Below are positions 52,613 through 62,439 of a stretch of 64,000 nt of DNA, one piece after another. Origin of the DNA: Pseudomonas eutrophicaquae (lineage in GTDB: Bacteria > Pseudomonadota > Gammaproteobacteria > Pseudomonadales > Pseudomonadaceae); the NCBI RefSeq assembly GCF_023544715.1, contig NZ_JAMJEZ010000006.1, positions 79,942 to 143,941 of the forward strand. Reading direction: 5' to 3'. Each line of letters begins with the position of its first letter. Within the stretch, counting starts at the first letter, position 1. The notes under the pieces were generated by a model that had not been told where the DNA came from, did not search any database, and saw nothing but the letters and a program-made list of their open reading frames with translations. The translations under genes were made by a program, and so were the position numbers.

Positions 52613-53542
52613 ATGCGTTCATTGCTGCTGTGTGCCAGCCTGTTGCTGGCGGCCTGTACTTCGACGACCCCGGCATCATCCGGGGTGCCGGCGGTTGCGC
52701 CACTGCCGGCCTGGCAGAGTCCTGAAGGTCGCGACGATGTGCGGCTTGGGCAGATTGTCGAGCTGGCCAGTGGCCGGGTGCTCAGTCCGGCGCAGCTCAT
52801 CGAGGAGCTGCAGGCCGCGCCGCTGCTTTTGATCGGCGAGCAGCACGACAACCCCGATCATCACGCGCTGCAGCTCTGGGTACTGGAGCAGCTGGCGCAG
52901 CGTCGCCGCGGTGGTGCCCTGCTGCTGGAAATGCTCAATCCCGATCAGCAGGCGCGGGTCGAGGCGGCGCAGGCGGCGCTGCGCCGTGGCGAGCAGCCGG
53001 CGCTGCCCGAGGCGCTGGCCTGGCAGCCGGGCTGGGACTGGGCGCAGTATGCGGCGCTGGTGGACTGGGGGCTGCGTCAGCCGCAGCCGCTGCTGGCCGC
53101 CAATCTGGATCAGGACGAGATCCTTGCGCTGTACCGCGCGCGCACCCTGCCGACGGGTGCGCGCAGCAACCAGCCGGCGGTCCACGAGGCGCTGCTGGCG
53201 CAGCTGCGCCAGTCACATTGCGGTCTGCTGCTGGAGTCCCAGCTGCCGGCGATGCTGGCGGTGCAGCAGCAGCGCGACCGGCGGATGGCCGAGCGCCTGT
53301 TGGCCGCACCCCAGCCGGCAGTCCTGCTGGCGGGCGGCTTCCATGTCCGGCGTGATCTGGGGGTGCCACTGCATCTGGCCGATCTGGGTGAGGAACGCGC
53401 GCGGGTGCTGATGCTGGCCGAGGTGGACCGCAGCCCGCAGGCGAGCGAGGCCGATTACGTCTGGTTCACCCCGGCACAGCCTGCAGTCGATCACTGTGCG
53501 GCGCTGCGTGAGTCGCGTGCTGCACATCCTGAGCGCAGTTGA
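52613..53542 (+). CDS. phuW: ChaN/PhuW-family heme-associated lipoprotein
   Basis: A 309-residue lipoprotein from ATG 52613 with AAGGAGG upstream. The signal peptide ends in a LAAC lipobox (Cys15). The ChaN domain shows LLLIGEQHDNPDHHALQLWVLEQL, LLLEMLNPDQ, and a late AGGFHVRRDLGVPLHL. ChaN of Campylobacter binds paired hemes; PhuW is the cognate member of the Pseudomonas heme operon. It lies 10 bases after phuV. Confidence 0.88.
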   Translation: MRSLLLCASLLLAACTSTTPASSGVPAVAPLPAWQSPEGRDDVRLGQIVELASGRVLSPAQLIEELQAAPLLLIGEQHDNPDHHALQLWVLEQLAQRRRGGALLLEMLNPDQQARVEAAQAALRRGEQPALPEALAWQPGWDWAQYAALVDWGLRQPQPLLAANLDQDEILALYRARTLPTGARSNQPAVHEALLAQLRQSHCGLLLESQLPAMLAVQQQRDRRMAERLLAAPQPAVLLAGGFHVRRDLGVPLHLADLGEERARVLMLAEVDRSPQASEADYVWFTPAQPAVDHCAALRESRAAHPERS

Positions 53543-53549
53543 GCCGGGC

Positions 53550-53573
53550 GCCGACGGCCTGCAGGCCGTCGGC
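53550..53573. terminator. Bidirectional hairpin between convergent genes
   Basis: GCCGACGGCC-TGCA-GGCCGTCGGC is a perfect 10-bp stem between phuW and the convergent kinase-like gene. No T-run. Confidence 0.55.
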
Positions 53574-53583
53574 AGTGCACCGG

Positions 53584-55128
53584 TTACTGCCAGCCCAGGC
53601 GCGCCAGCAGGGGCGCGAGGCTGTCGGCGTGCGTGGTATCGATCAGCACGCTGTGGGCGCGCTCGGCCTCATCCAGCGGTTCGCGGGCGGCCAGTTGCGC
53701 GGCGATCACCGCTTCGGTGGCATCCGAGGGATCGCCACCGCTGGCCTGACGCTCCGCCAGCCAGGCATGGATCTGCGCCAGCGGGGCCTGGCAATCGAGG
53801 ATTAACAGCTCAACGCCTGCCTGCTCGGCAACCTGGCGGGCGGCCTCGCGCTGGGCGCGTGTGAGGTAGGTGGCATCCAGCACCACCGGATAGCCATCCG
53901 CGAGGATCTGTGCGGCGAGCTGATGCAGGCGGGCATAGGTCTGCTGGCTGGCGGCGGCGCTATACAGGGTGGCCTCATCGGCGTCCGGCAGCAGACGCTT
54001 GCGCTCGACATCCGAGCGCAGGCGGATCGCCCCGAGTGCCTCGACCAGCTGCAGCGCCACCAGACTCTTGCCGACCGCCGAAACGCCGTGGGTGATGGCC
54101 AGCAGGGCGCGCGGCGCGCGGCTGTACCCTTCGGCCAGCGCCGCGTAGCGCCGGTAGCGGGCCAGCAGGGCCTGACGTTCCTCGTCGCTCTGCCCCGGCT
54201 GCAGGCCGAACAGGCAGATCTTGGCGCGGACCATGGCGCGGTACGCCTTGTAGAAGCGCAGCAGGGCGAGGCCGGCGTAGTCGCCGGTCAGCTCCAGATA
54301 GTGGTTGATCAGCCGCTGCGACAGCGCCTGCAGGCCGCGATCCTCCAGATCCATTGTGACGAAGGCGACATCGCAGATCACATCGATCAGGCGGAACGGC
54401 TCGTTGAATTCGATGCAGTCGAACAGGCGCACCTCACCCTCGAGCAGGGTGACGTTGGCCAGGTGGATGTCGCCGTGGCATTCACGCACAAAGCCGTCCT
54501 GCTTGCGTTGCTCCAGCAGCGGCTGCAGGCGGTTGAATGCCGTTTGGGCCCAGTTCTCCAGGCGGTCGAGCTGGGCCAGGTCAGCGGCATCCTCGAGCAG
54601 CGCACGGCTCTGTTCGAAGTTCTGCAGCACCGGCGCCATCACCGCGTCGGCGCCGCCGAGCGGATGGTCAACCGGCACTATCGCGGCCTGGGTGTGCAGG
54701 TCGGCGATGACCCGTGCCAGGGCGTCGATGTGCGCGGCGTGCAGTTCGCCGCGGGCCTGGACATGGTCGAGCAGGCCGTGCTGGTCGAACTGGCGCATCT
54801 TGATCAGATGATCGAGTACTGGGCCTTCACCGCCCAGCTGCAGCGCATCCAGGCTGCCGGTCAGCGGGATGACCTCCAGGTAGAGGTCCGGGGCGGTACG
54901 CCGATTCAGGCGGACTTCCTCATGACAGAAGTGCTCGCGGGCCTCAAGGCTGCTGAAGTCGAGAAAGCCGAAGTTCACCGGCTTCTTCAGCTTGTAGGCG
55001 TAGGGTCCGGTGAGCAGTACCCAGGAGATGTGGGTCTCGATGACCTGAAAGCCTTCTACCGGATGCGGGTAGAGGGCTGGGTTTTGCAGGGCGTCGATCA
55101 GTGTCTGGCTCACGGAAAATCCTTGCAT
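53584..55128 (-). CDS. Two-domain protein: aminoglycoside phosphotransferase-like plus P-loop kinase
   Basis: A 514-residue protein from ATG 55128. Residues about 1-330 resemble the APH/choline kinase fold, with YKLKKPVNFGFLDFS early and the catalytic-loop-like CHGDIHLANV followed by FDCIEFNEPFRLIDV. Residues about 345-505 form a small P-loop kinase of the zeta-toxin/AAA_33 type: GVSAVGKS Walker A and VVLDATYLTRAQRE. No substrate is known; there is no reason to assume drug resistance. It is divergent from mrcB and convergent with phuW. Confidence 0.8.
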   Translation of the reverse strand: MQGFSVSQTLIDALQNPALYPHPVEGFQVIETHISWVLLTGPYAYKLKKPVNFGFLDFSSLEAREHFCHEEVRLNRRTAPDLYLEVIPLTGSLDALQLGGEGPVLDHLIKMRQFDQHGLLDHVQARGELHAAHIDALARVIADLHTQAAIVPVDHPLGGADAVMAPVLQNFEQSRALLEDAADLAQLDRLENWAQTAFNRLQPLLEQRKQDGFVRECHGDIHLANVTLLEGEVRLFDCIEFNEPFRLIDVICDVAFVTMDLEDRGLQALSQRLINHYLELTGDYAGLALLRFYKAYRAMVRAKICLFGLQPGQSDEERQALLARYRRYAALAEGYSRAPRALLAITHGVSAVGKSLVALQLVEALGAIRLRSDVERKRLLPDADEATLYSAAASQQTYARLHQLAAQILADGYPVVLDATYLTRAQREAARQVAEQAGVELLILDCQAPLAQIHAWLAERQASGGDPSDATEAVIAAQLAAREPLDEAERAHSVLIDTTHADSLAPLLARLGWQ

Positions 55129-55264
55129 CAAGAAATGAACAGGCCGGTATTATGGGCACTTGCTGCTGGCCTGCAAACCGCGGGGCGGCCGTGGGCGGGC
55201 GGGTTGTCCCCGGCCAGGCGTCTGGCAGCGGGTGTACGGAGCCTGCAGGCGCGATAAAGCCGCG

Positions 55265-55270
55265 TATAAT
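55265..55270 (+). promoter_or_regulatory. -10 box of mrcB, possibly leaderless transcript
   Basis: A perfect TATAAT ends eight bases before the mrcB ATG and no SD sequence lies between. The -35 is poor. Transcription would begin at or next to the start codon. Confidence 0.45.
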
Positions 55271-55278
55271 CCGCCGCC

Positions 55279-57612
55279 ATGAGCCGATCTCCTACTTCCG
55301 CCCCCCGTTCATCCCGCAAGGGCCGATTCTCTGCCGCGCGCGGCGGTACCTGGCTGCGCTGGTTCTGGCGTCTGGCCGTGGTGGCGGCGCTGGCCTTGCT
55401 GGCGCTGCTGATCTATCTGGATGCCCGCGTGCAGGAGCGTTTCTCCGGGCAGCGCTGGTCGGTGCCGGCCAAGGTCTATGCGCGGCCGCTGGAGCTGTTT
55501 GCCGGACAGCGTCTCGGGCGTGATGACCTGCTGACCGAGCTGGAGGCATTGGGCTACCGGCGGGTGGCGCGGGTGCAAGGACCGGGGGATATGGCCGTCA
55601 GCGGGCAGCAGGTCGTGCTGCACAGCCGCGGTTTCCAGTTCCATGATGGCAGCGAGTCGGCCCAGCCGCTGCGAGTGAGTTTTGCCGGGCAGTCGGTGCG
55701 GGCGCTGGCGAGCGGCGAGGGCGCGGTGGTGCCGGTGGCCCGCCTTGAGCCGCTGCTGATCGGCGGCATTTATCCGGCGCATAACGAGGACCGCATCCTC
55801 GTGCAGATCGATGAAGTGCCGCCGCTGCTGATCGACACCCTGCTGGCGGTCGAGGACCGTGATTTCTACAGCCATTTCGGGGTTTCGCCCCGCTCGATCC
55901 TGCGTGCGCTGGTGGCCAACCTCAGTGCCGGTGGTGTGGTGCAGGGTGGCAGCACCCTGACCCAGCAGCTGGTGAAGAATTTCTTTTTGAGCAGCGAGCG
56001 CAGCCTGACCCGCAAGGCTACCGAGGCGCTGATGGCGATCCTCCTGGAGCTGCGTTACGACAAGCGCGAGATTCTTGAGGCGTACCTCAACGAGGTGTTC
56101 CTCGGTCAGGATGGGCAGCGCGCCATCCACGGCTTTGGGCTGGCCAGTCAGTACTTCTTCGGTCAGCCGCTGGCGGAGCTGCGCCCGGAGCAGATCGCCC
56201 TGCTGGTCGGCATGGTCAAGGGGCCATCCTATTACAATCCGCGCCGCTCGCCGCAGCGCGCGCTGGAGCGGCGCAATCTGGTCCTGGACCTGCTCGGTGA
56301 GCAGGGCATCCTGAATGCCGCGCAGCTGGCGCAGGCCCGTCAGGCGCCGCTGGGCGTCAGTGCCCGCGGCAGTCTGGCCAACAGCTCGTATCCGGCGTTC
56401 CTGGATCTGGTCAAACGCCAGTTGCGTCAGGACTACCGTGAGGAGGACCTGACCGGCGAGGGGCTGCGGGTCTTTACCAGCTTCGATCCGATCCTGCAGC
56501 TCAAGGCCGAAACGGCACTGAGCGAAACCTTGCGCCGGCTTGGCAATCGCCGCGGAGTGGATGAGATCGAGATGGCGATGGTGGTCACTCATCCGCAGAC
56601 CGGTGAGATCCAGGCGCTGCTCGGCAGCCGCCAGCCGCGCTTTGCCGGCTTCAACCGCGCGCTGGATGCCCAGCGGCCAATCGGCTCGCTGGTCAAGCCG
56701 GCCATCTACCTGGCCGCGCTGGAGCAGCCGACACGCTACACCCTGACCAGCCTGCTGGCCGATGAACCGCTGGCCATCCGCGGTGGCGACGGGCAGCTGT
56801 GGGAGCCGAAGAACTTTGATCGGCGCGCTCACGGCACAGTGTTCCTCTATCAGGCGCTGGCTAATTCCTACAACCTGTCTACCGCGCGTCTGGGGCTGGA
56901 TGTCGGGGTCGAGCAAGTGCTGGAGGCGGTACGCCGTCTCGGTGCGGAGCATCGCTGGCCGGCCTATCCCTCGATGCTGCTGGGAGCAGGGGCGCTGAGT
57001 CCGCTGCAGGTGGCGACCCTGTATCAGACCATTGCCAATGGCGGGTTCAACTCGCCGCTGCGGGGGATTCGCAGCGTGCTGGCGGCCAGTGGCGAGCCGC
57101 TCAAGGGCTACCCGTATGAGGTGCAGCAGCGGTTTGATCCGGGGGCGATCTATCTGCTGCAGCACGCGCTACAGCGGGCGATGCGCGAGGGAACCGGGCG
57201 CTCGGTCTACAGTCAATTGCCCGGCTCGCTGGTGGTGGCCGGCAAGACCGGCACCAGCAACGACTCACGAGATAGCTGGTTTGCCGGCTTCAGTCAGGAC
57301 CTGCTGGCGGTGGTGTGGATGGGCCGCGATGACAACGGCGCCACGCCGCTGACCGGTGCAACCGGCGCCCTGCAGCTGTGGACCGGCTTCATGCGCCGCG
57401 CCCAGCCGGTCTCGCTGGATCTGGCCATGCCGAACAATGTGCAGTCGGCCTGGGTGGACCCCTACACGGGCGAGGGCCGCGAGGCGGATTGTCCGGGGGT
57501 TGTGCCGATGCCGTATATTCGCGGCAGTGAGCCGCCGGTGGTGTCCTGCCATGCGGCGGGCTTGCCGGGAGAAGATCCACTGCGTGACTGGTTGCAGCAG
57601 TGGCTGGAGTAA
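55279..57612 (+). CDS. mrcB: Bifunctional penicillin-binding protein 1B
   Basis: A 777-residue class A PBP. A basic cytoplasmic tail is followed by one membrane helix (about 31-47) and the UB2H domain (about 60-150). The glycosyltransferase domain has catalytic E192 in VEDRDFYSHFG and GGSTLTQQLVKN. The transpeptidase has S470-x-x-K473, S530-Y-N and K656-T-G-T. It polymerises and cross-links peptidoglycan in the periplasm. A lipoprotein gene that may encode its activator follows at once. Confidence 0.98.
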   Translation: MSRSPTSAPRSSRKGRFSAARGGTWLRWFWRLAVVAALALLALLIYLDARVQERFSGQRWSVPAKVYARPLELFAGQRLGRDDLLTELEALGYRRVARVQGPGDMAVSGQQVVLHSRGFQFHDGSESAQPLRVSFAGQSVRALASGEGAVVPVARLEPLLIGGIYPAHNEDRILVQIDEVPPLLIDTLLAVEDRDFYSHFGVSPRSILRALVANLSAGGVVQGGSTLTQQLVKNFFLSSERSLTRKATEALMAILLELRYDKREILEAYLNEVFLGQDGQRAIHGFGLASQYFFGQPLAELRPEQIALLVGMVKGPSYYNPRRSPQRALERRNLVLDLLGEQGILNAAQLAQARQAPLGVSARGSLANSSYPAFLDLVKRQLRQDYREEDLTGEGLRVFTSFDPILQLKAETALSETLRRLGNRRGVDEIEMAMVVTHPQTGEIQALLGSRQPRFAGFNRALDAQRPIGSLVKPAIYLAALEQPTRYTLTSLLADEPLAIRGGDGQLWEPKNFDRRAHGTVFLYQALANSYNLSTARLGLDVGVEQVLEAVRRLGAEHRWPAYPSMLLGAGALSPLQVATLYQTIANGGFNSPLRGIRSVLAASGEPLKGYPYEVQQRFDPGAIYLLQHALQRAMREGTGRSVYSQLPGSLVVAGKTGTSNDSRDSWFAGFSQDLLAVVWMGRDDNGATPLTGATGALQLWTGFMRRAQPVSLDLAMPNNVQSAWVDPYTGEGREADCPGVVPMPYIRGSEPPVVSCHAAGLPGEDPLRDWLQQWLE

Positions 57613-57665
57613 GTCGGATCAATCGGAGCAAGCCACGGGCTTGCCGACAGAGAGGAGACGCGAGG

Positions 57666-58370
57666 GTGTCGATGATGCAGGCTGCAAGATCAGGCAGGTT
57701 CGCAGGCGTGCTGCTGGGGATGGCGCTGCTGGCAGGGTGTGCGACGCCTGTGCAGCGTGGCTCGATTCCGGTGGTGGATGCCAGTGTGCCGTTGTCGAAT
57801 ACGAGGTCTGCAGCTCCGCAGGCTCTGCCGCCGGCGGTGCGTGCGCCCATGGCTCAGCCGCAGGACAGTGGCGTGGTGGTGATGGTGCCGGAAACCGCGG
57901 TGGCTGCACCGATTCAGACCTTCCCGGCGGCCGGCAGCGCAGGCTTTGCGCTGCCCGCGACCCCGGCTGCGCCGGCACCGCTCACGCCACCGGCGGTACA
58001 GCCGAGCGCAGGCGTCGGGGCGCTGACCCTCTCGGCGGACGAGCAGCTCGATGGTCCGGTGCTGGCACTGCTGACTTCGGCTCAGCAGATGGAGCGCAGC
58101 GGCAATCTGGGTGGTGCTTCGGCGAGCCTTGAGCGGGCGCAGCGCATTGCGCCCCGTGAGCCGCAGGTCCTGTATCGGCTGGCTGAGGTGCGGTTGGCGC
58201 AGGGGGATGCAGCCCAGGCCGAGCAGCTGGCGCGGCGCGGATTGAGCTATGCCGGCGGGCGTCAGGCCTTGCAGGCCAGTCTGTGGGATGTGATTGCCCG
58301 GGCTCGTGAGTTTCAGGGCGATACCGTTGGGGCCGCCGAGGCTCGCCGTCAGGCGCGGACACCGCTGTGA
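57666..58370 (+). CDS. lpoP: TPR lipoprotein, probable PBP1b activator LpoP
   Basis: A 234-residue lipoprotein. GTG 57666 is chosen because AGGAG lies eight bases upstream; ATG 57672 and 57675 are in frame. The lipobox LAGC gives Cys25. A flexible Ala/Pro-rich linker (about 50-130) and a TPR-like helical domain (about 135-230) follow. From memory, P. aeruginosa LpoP is a TPR lipoprotein encoded beside PBP1b and required for its activity; architecture and position agree. Confidence 0.78.
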   Translation: MSMMQAARSGRFAGVLLGMALLAGCATPVQRGSIPVVDASVPLSNTRSAAPQALPPAVRAPMAQPQDSGVVVMVPETAVAAPIQTFPAAGSAGFALPATPAAPAPLTPPAVQPSAGVGALTLSADEQLDGPVLALLTSAQQMERSGNLGGASASLERAQRIAPREPQVLYRLAEVRLAQGDAAQAEQLARRGLSYAGGRQALQASLWDVIARAREFQGDTVGAAEARRQARTPL

Positions 58371-58705
58371 TGGATGCGCGCATTCCGGTGATTGCCGATG
58401 GTCTGCTGGCCCTCGAGCAGCAGTTGCGACAGCTGGGCTGGTGGAGCGAGGCGCCGCCCGCGCCTGAGCGGCTGGCCAGCACGGCACCCTTCTGCGTCGA
58501 TACCCTGCTGTTCGAGGAGTGGCTGCAGTGGGTGTTCATCGTGCGCATGAGGTCACTGCTGGAGCGGGGTGGTCCACTGCCGTCCAGCAGCGCCATGCAG
58601 GCCATGGGTGAGCAGGCCTGGGCGCCGCGAGGGGCTCCGGTGGCTGGACTTCTGGCCGCCCTGGAAAGGCTGGATCACCTGATTGTTGGGGGCGCCGGGC
58701 ACTGA
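58370..58705 (+). CDS. YqcC-family protein
   Basis: A 111-residue protein starting at ATG 58370, which overlaps the preceding TGA. Family features are the helical FCVDTLLFEEWLQWVFIVRM block and the LPSSSAMQAMGEQAW segment. YqcC (DUF446) proteins have no proven function. Coupling to lpoP suggests the three-gene unit mrcB-lpoP-yqcC. Confidence 0.85.
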   Translation: MDARIPVIADGLLALEQQLRQLGWWSEAPPAPERLASTAPFCVDTLLFEEWLQWVFIVRMRSLLERGGPLPSSSAMQAMGEQAWAPRGAPVAGLLAALERLDHLIVGGAGH

Positions 58706-59035
58706 AGTCGGGCGGCTTCTGCCATGCGCCGGTGGGCAACTTCGGCTTGACTTGATCGGGGCTAATCCGAACAATCTGCAATTTGCCGTCATCCGTGGCC
58801 ATTTGCCGCGTGCGGCAGGCCGACAGGTGCACACCCGCGCCGCCCAAGCCAAACTCCGCCATGCGCCTACCGGGCAGCGGGGTCGGGGCTGCCGTAACAG
58901 CAGGCCAGCTCCCGAAACATGCTAAGTCAGCAGCTGACGTCTCCGGCGACTACCGTCGTCCATGCTCTGCCTGGCAGTCAACCGAACTTCGGTCACCCGC
59001 TCGCGGGTGTTTCTCAGGCGTTCAAGAGGTGAAAC
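58706..59035 (+). other. 330-base gap before ilvI with a possible promoter
   Basis: No gene is supported here. A candidate promoter TTGACT-N17-AACAAT lies at 58747-58775, leaving a leader of over 250 bases before ilvI. A short stem ACCCG/CGGGT with GTTTCTC sits near 58994-59015 but is weak. No convincing branched-chain leader peptide was found. Confidence 0.4.
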
Positions 59036-60760
59036 GTGGAGCTTTTATCTGGCGCTGAAATGGTCGTCCGCTTCCTGCGGGACGAAGGCGTAAAGTACAT
59101 CTATGGGTACCCGGGTGGTGCCCTGTTGCATATCTATGATGCCCTTTTCAAGGAAAAGGCCATCGAGCACATTCTGGTTCGCCATGAGCAGGCGGCCACC
59201 CATATGGCGGACGGTTATGCCCGTGCCACCGGCAAGGCCGGTGTCGTGCTGGTGACCTCCGGTCCGGGGGCGACCAATGCCATCACCGGCATTGCCACCG
59301 CCTACATGGATTCCATCCCGATGGTGGTGCTGTCCGGTCAGGTGCCGAGCAACATGGTCGGTACCGATGCCTTCCAGGAAACCGACATGGTCGGTATCTC
59401 CCGGCCGATCGTGAAGCACAGCTTCATCATCAAGCATCCCTCGGAAATCCCCGAGGTGCTGAAAAAGGCTTTCCATATCGCCGAGACCGGTCGTCCGGGT
59501 CCGGTGGTCGTGGACATTCCCAAGGACATGACCAACCCGGCTGAAAAGTTCGAGTACGTCTATCCGAAGAAGGTCAAGCTGCGCTCCTATGGCCCGGCAA
59601 CCCGTGGCCACTCCGGTCAGATCCGCAAGGCGGCCGAGATGCTGCTGGCGGCCAAGCGTCCGGTGATGTACGCCGGTGGCGGCGTGATCATGGGCAATGC
59701 TTCGGCGCAGCTCACTGAACTGGCGCGCATGCTCAACCTGCCGGTGACCAATACCCTGATGGGGCTGGGCGCTTACCCGGGCAGCGATCGCCAGTTCCTC
59801 GGCATGCTCGGCATGCACGGCAGCTACACCGCCAACCTGACCATGCACCATGCCGATGTGATCCTCGCCGTCGGCGCACGTTTTGATGACCGGGTGATCA
59901 ACGGTGCAGCCAAGTTCTGCCCGAACGCCAAGATCATCCACATCGATATCGATCCGGCTTCCATCTCCAAGACCATCAAGGCCGATGTGCCGATTGTCGG
60001 GCCGGTCGACAGCGTGCTGAGTGAGATGGTCGCCATCCTCAAGGAAATCGGCCAGCAGCCGAACCAGGAGGCCGTCGCCAGCTGGTGGAAGCAGATCGAT
60101 GAGTGGCGCGGCAACCGTGGCCTGTTCCCGTACGACAAGGGCGATGGCAGCATCCTCAAGCCGCAAACGGTCATCGAGATGCTGCACGAAGTCACGCATG
60201 GCGATGCCTTCGTGACCTCGGACGTCGGTCAGCACCAGATGTTCGCGGCGCAGTACTACAAGTTCGACAAGCCTAACCGCTGGATCAACTCCGGTGGTCT
60301 GGGCACCATGGGTTTTGGCCTGCCGGCTGCCATGGGCGTCAAGCTGAACTTCCCGGATGTCGACGTCGCCTGCGTGACCGGTGAAGGCAGTATCCAGATG
60401 AACATCCAGGAGCTGTCTACCTGCCTGCAGTACGACCTGCCGGTGAAGATTGTCACCCTGAACAACCAGGCGCTGGGCATGGTCAAGCAATGGCAGGACA
60501 TGCAGTATGGTGCCCGCCACTCGCACTCCTACATGGAGTCGCTGCCGGACTTCATCAAGCTGGCCGAGTCTTATGGTCATGTGGGTATGCGCGTCACGGA
60601 TCCCAAGGATCTCAAGCCGGTGATGGAAGAGGCCTTTGCCCTGAAGAACCGTCTGGTATTCCTCGACATCCGTGTCGATTCCACCGAACACGTCTATCCG
60701 ATGCAGATTCGCGATGGCGCGATGCGTGACATGTGGCTGAGCAAGACGGAGCGTACCTAA
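59036..60760 (+). CDS. ilvI: Acetolactate synthase, large subunit
   Basis: A 574-residue ThDP enzyme with GTG start at 59036 behind AAGAGGTG ([19 protein letters not shown]). The catalytic Glu is in [17 protein letters not shown]. The FAD-binding middle domain is followed by the ThDP motif [30 protein letters not shown], beginning with [10 protein letters not shown]. It makes acetolactate or acetohydroxybutyrate for valine, leucine and isoleucine. It forms one operon with ilvH and ilvC. Confidence 0.98.
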   Translation: MELLSGAEMVVRFLRDEGVKYIYGYPGGALLHIYDALFKEKAIEHILVRHEQAATHMADGYARATGKAGVVLVTSGPGATNAITGIATAYMDSIPMVVLSGQVPSNMVGTDAFQETDMVGISRPIVKHSFIIKHPSEIPEVLKKAFHIAETGRPGPVVVDIPKDMTNPAEKFEYVYPKKVKLRSYGPATRGHSGQIRKAAEMLLAAKRPVMYAGGGVIMGNASAQLTELARMLNLPVTNTLMGLGAYPGSDRQFLGMLGMHGSYTANLTMHHADVILAVGARFDDRVINGAAKFCPNAKIIHIDIDPASISKTIKADVPIVGPVDSVLSEMVAILKEIGQQPNQEAVASWWKQIDEWRGNRGLFPYDKGDGSILKPQTVIEMLHEVTHGDAFVTSDVGQHQMFAAQYYKFDKPNRWINSGGLGTMGFGLPAAMGVKLNFPDVDVACVTGEGSIQMNIQELSTCLQYDLPVKIVTLNNQALGMVKQWQDMQYGARHSHSYMESLPDFIKLAESYGHVGMRVTDPKDLKPVMEEAFALKNRLVFLDIRVDSTEHVYPMQIRDGAMRDMWLSKTERT

Positions 60761-60762
60761 GC

Positions 60763-61254
60763 ATGCGACACATCATTTCCCTGTTGCTGGAAAACGAGCC
60801 CGGTGCCCTGTCGCGTGTGGTCGGTCTGTTCTCGCAGCGCAACTACAACATCGAAAGCCTGACCGTCGCGCCGACCGAAGATCCCAGTCTGTCGCGTCTG
60901 ACGCTGACCACCATCGGTCAGGATGATGTGATTGAGCAAATCACCAAGAACCTCAACAAGCTGATCGAAGTGGTCAAGCTGGTTGATCTGTCGGAGAGTG
61001 CGCACATCGAGCGCGAGCTGATGCTGGTCAAGATCAAGGCCACCGGCGCGCTGCGGGCTGAAATCAAGCGCACGGCCGACATCTTCCGCGGGCAGATCGT
61101 TGATGTCACCAGCAGCGTGTATACCGTGCAGCTGGCTGGCACCAGCGACAAGCTCGACAGCTTCATCCAGGCGATTGGCACCACCTCGATTCTCGAAGTG
61201 GTTCGCAGCGGCGTCACCGGCATTGCCCGTGGCGACAAGACGCTGAGCATCTGA
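60763..61254 (+). CDS. ilvH: Acetolactate synthase, small regulatory subunit
   Basis: A 163-residue protein two bases after ilvI. The N-terminal ACT domain has LLENEPGALSRVVGLFSQRNYNIESLTVAPTEDP; the C-terminal regulatory domain has ELMLVKIKATG and TSILEVVRSGVTGIARG. It confers valine feedback inhibition and full activity on IlvI. Confidence 0.98.
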   Translation: MRHIISLLLENEPGALSRVVGLFSQRNYNIESLTVAPTEDPSLSRLTLTTIGQDDVIEQITKNLNKLIEVVKLVDLSESAHIERELMLVKIKATGALRAEIKRTADIFRGQIVDVTSSVYTVQLAGTSDKLDSFIQAIGTTSILEVVRSGVTGIARGDKTLSI

Positions 61255-61283
61255 TTTTGAACAAGGCCGCAGGGCCACATTGA

Positions 61284-62315
<1,032 letters not shown>

Positions 62316-62333
62316 GGTCTGCGATGGGAGAAG

Positions 62334-62356
62334 ACGCGGCTACGGCCGCGTTTTTT
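62334..62356 (+). terminator. Terminator after ilvC
   Basis: ACGCGGC-TACG-GCCGCGT followed by TTTTTT; a standard intrinsic terminator of the ilvIHC operon. Confidence 0.88.
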
Positions 62357-62439
62357 CTGTCTGGCCGTTCTGTATCGATGCGAAGGCATGCAGGCTCCAG
62401 CCGCAGGGCGCGTTGTCATTTTCAGCAAGGTATGTACCG

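Noticed and set aside
53584-55128. Acquired aminoglycoside resistance gene
   Set aside because: The APH-like domain is fused to a P-loop kinase typical of chromosomal housekeeping proteins, and base composition matches its neighbours; no mobile context.
58783-59058. Possible leader peptide frame upstream of ilvI
   Set aside because: The frame runs through the ilvI start without an earlier stop, is not rich in Leu, Ile or Val codons, and no attenuator hairpin follows.
59045-60691. Minus-strand ORF of 548 residues
   Set aside because: Antisense to ilvI; no start signal and no family features.
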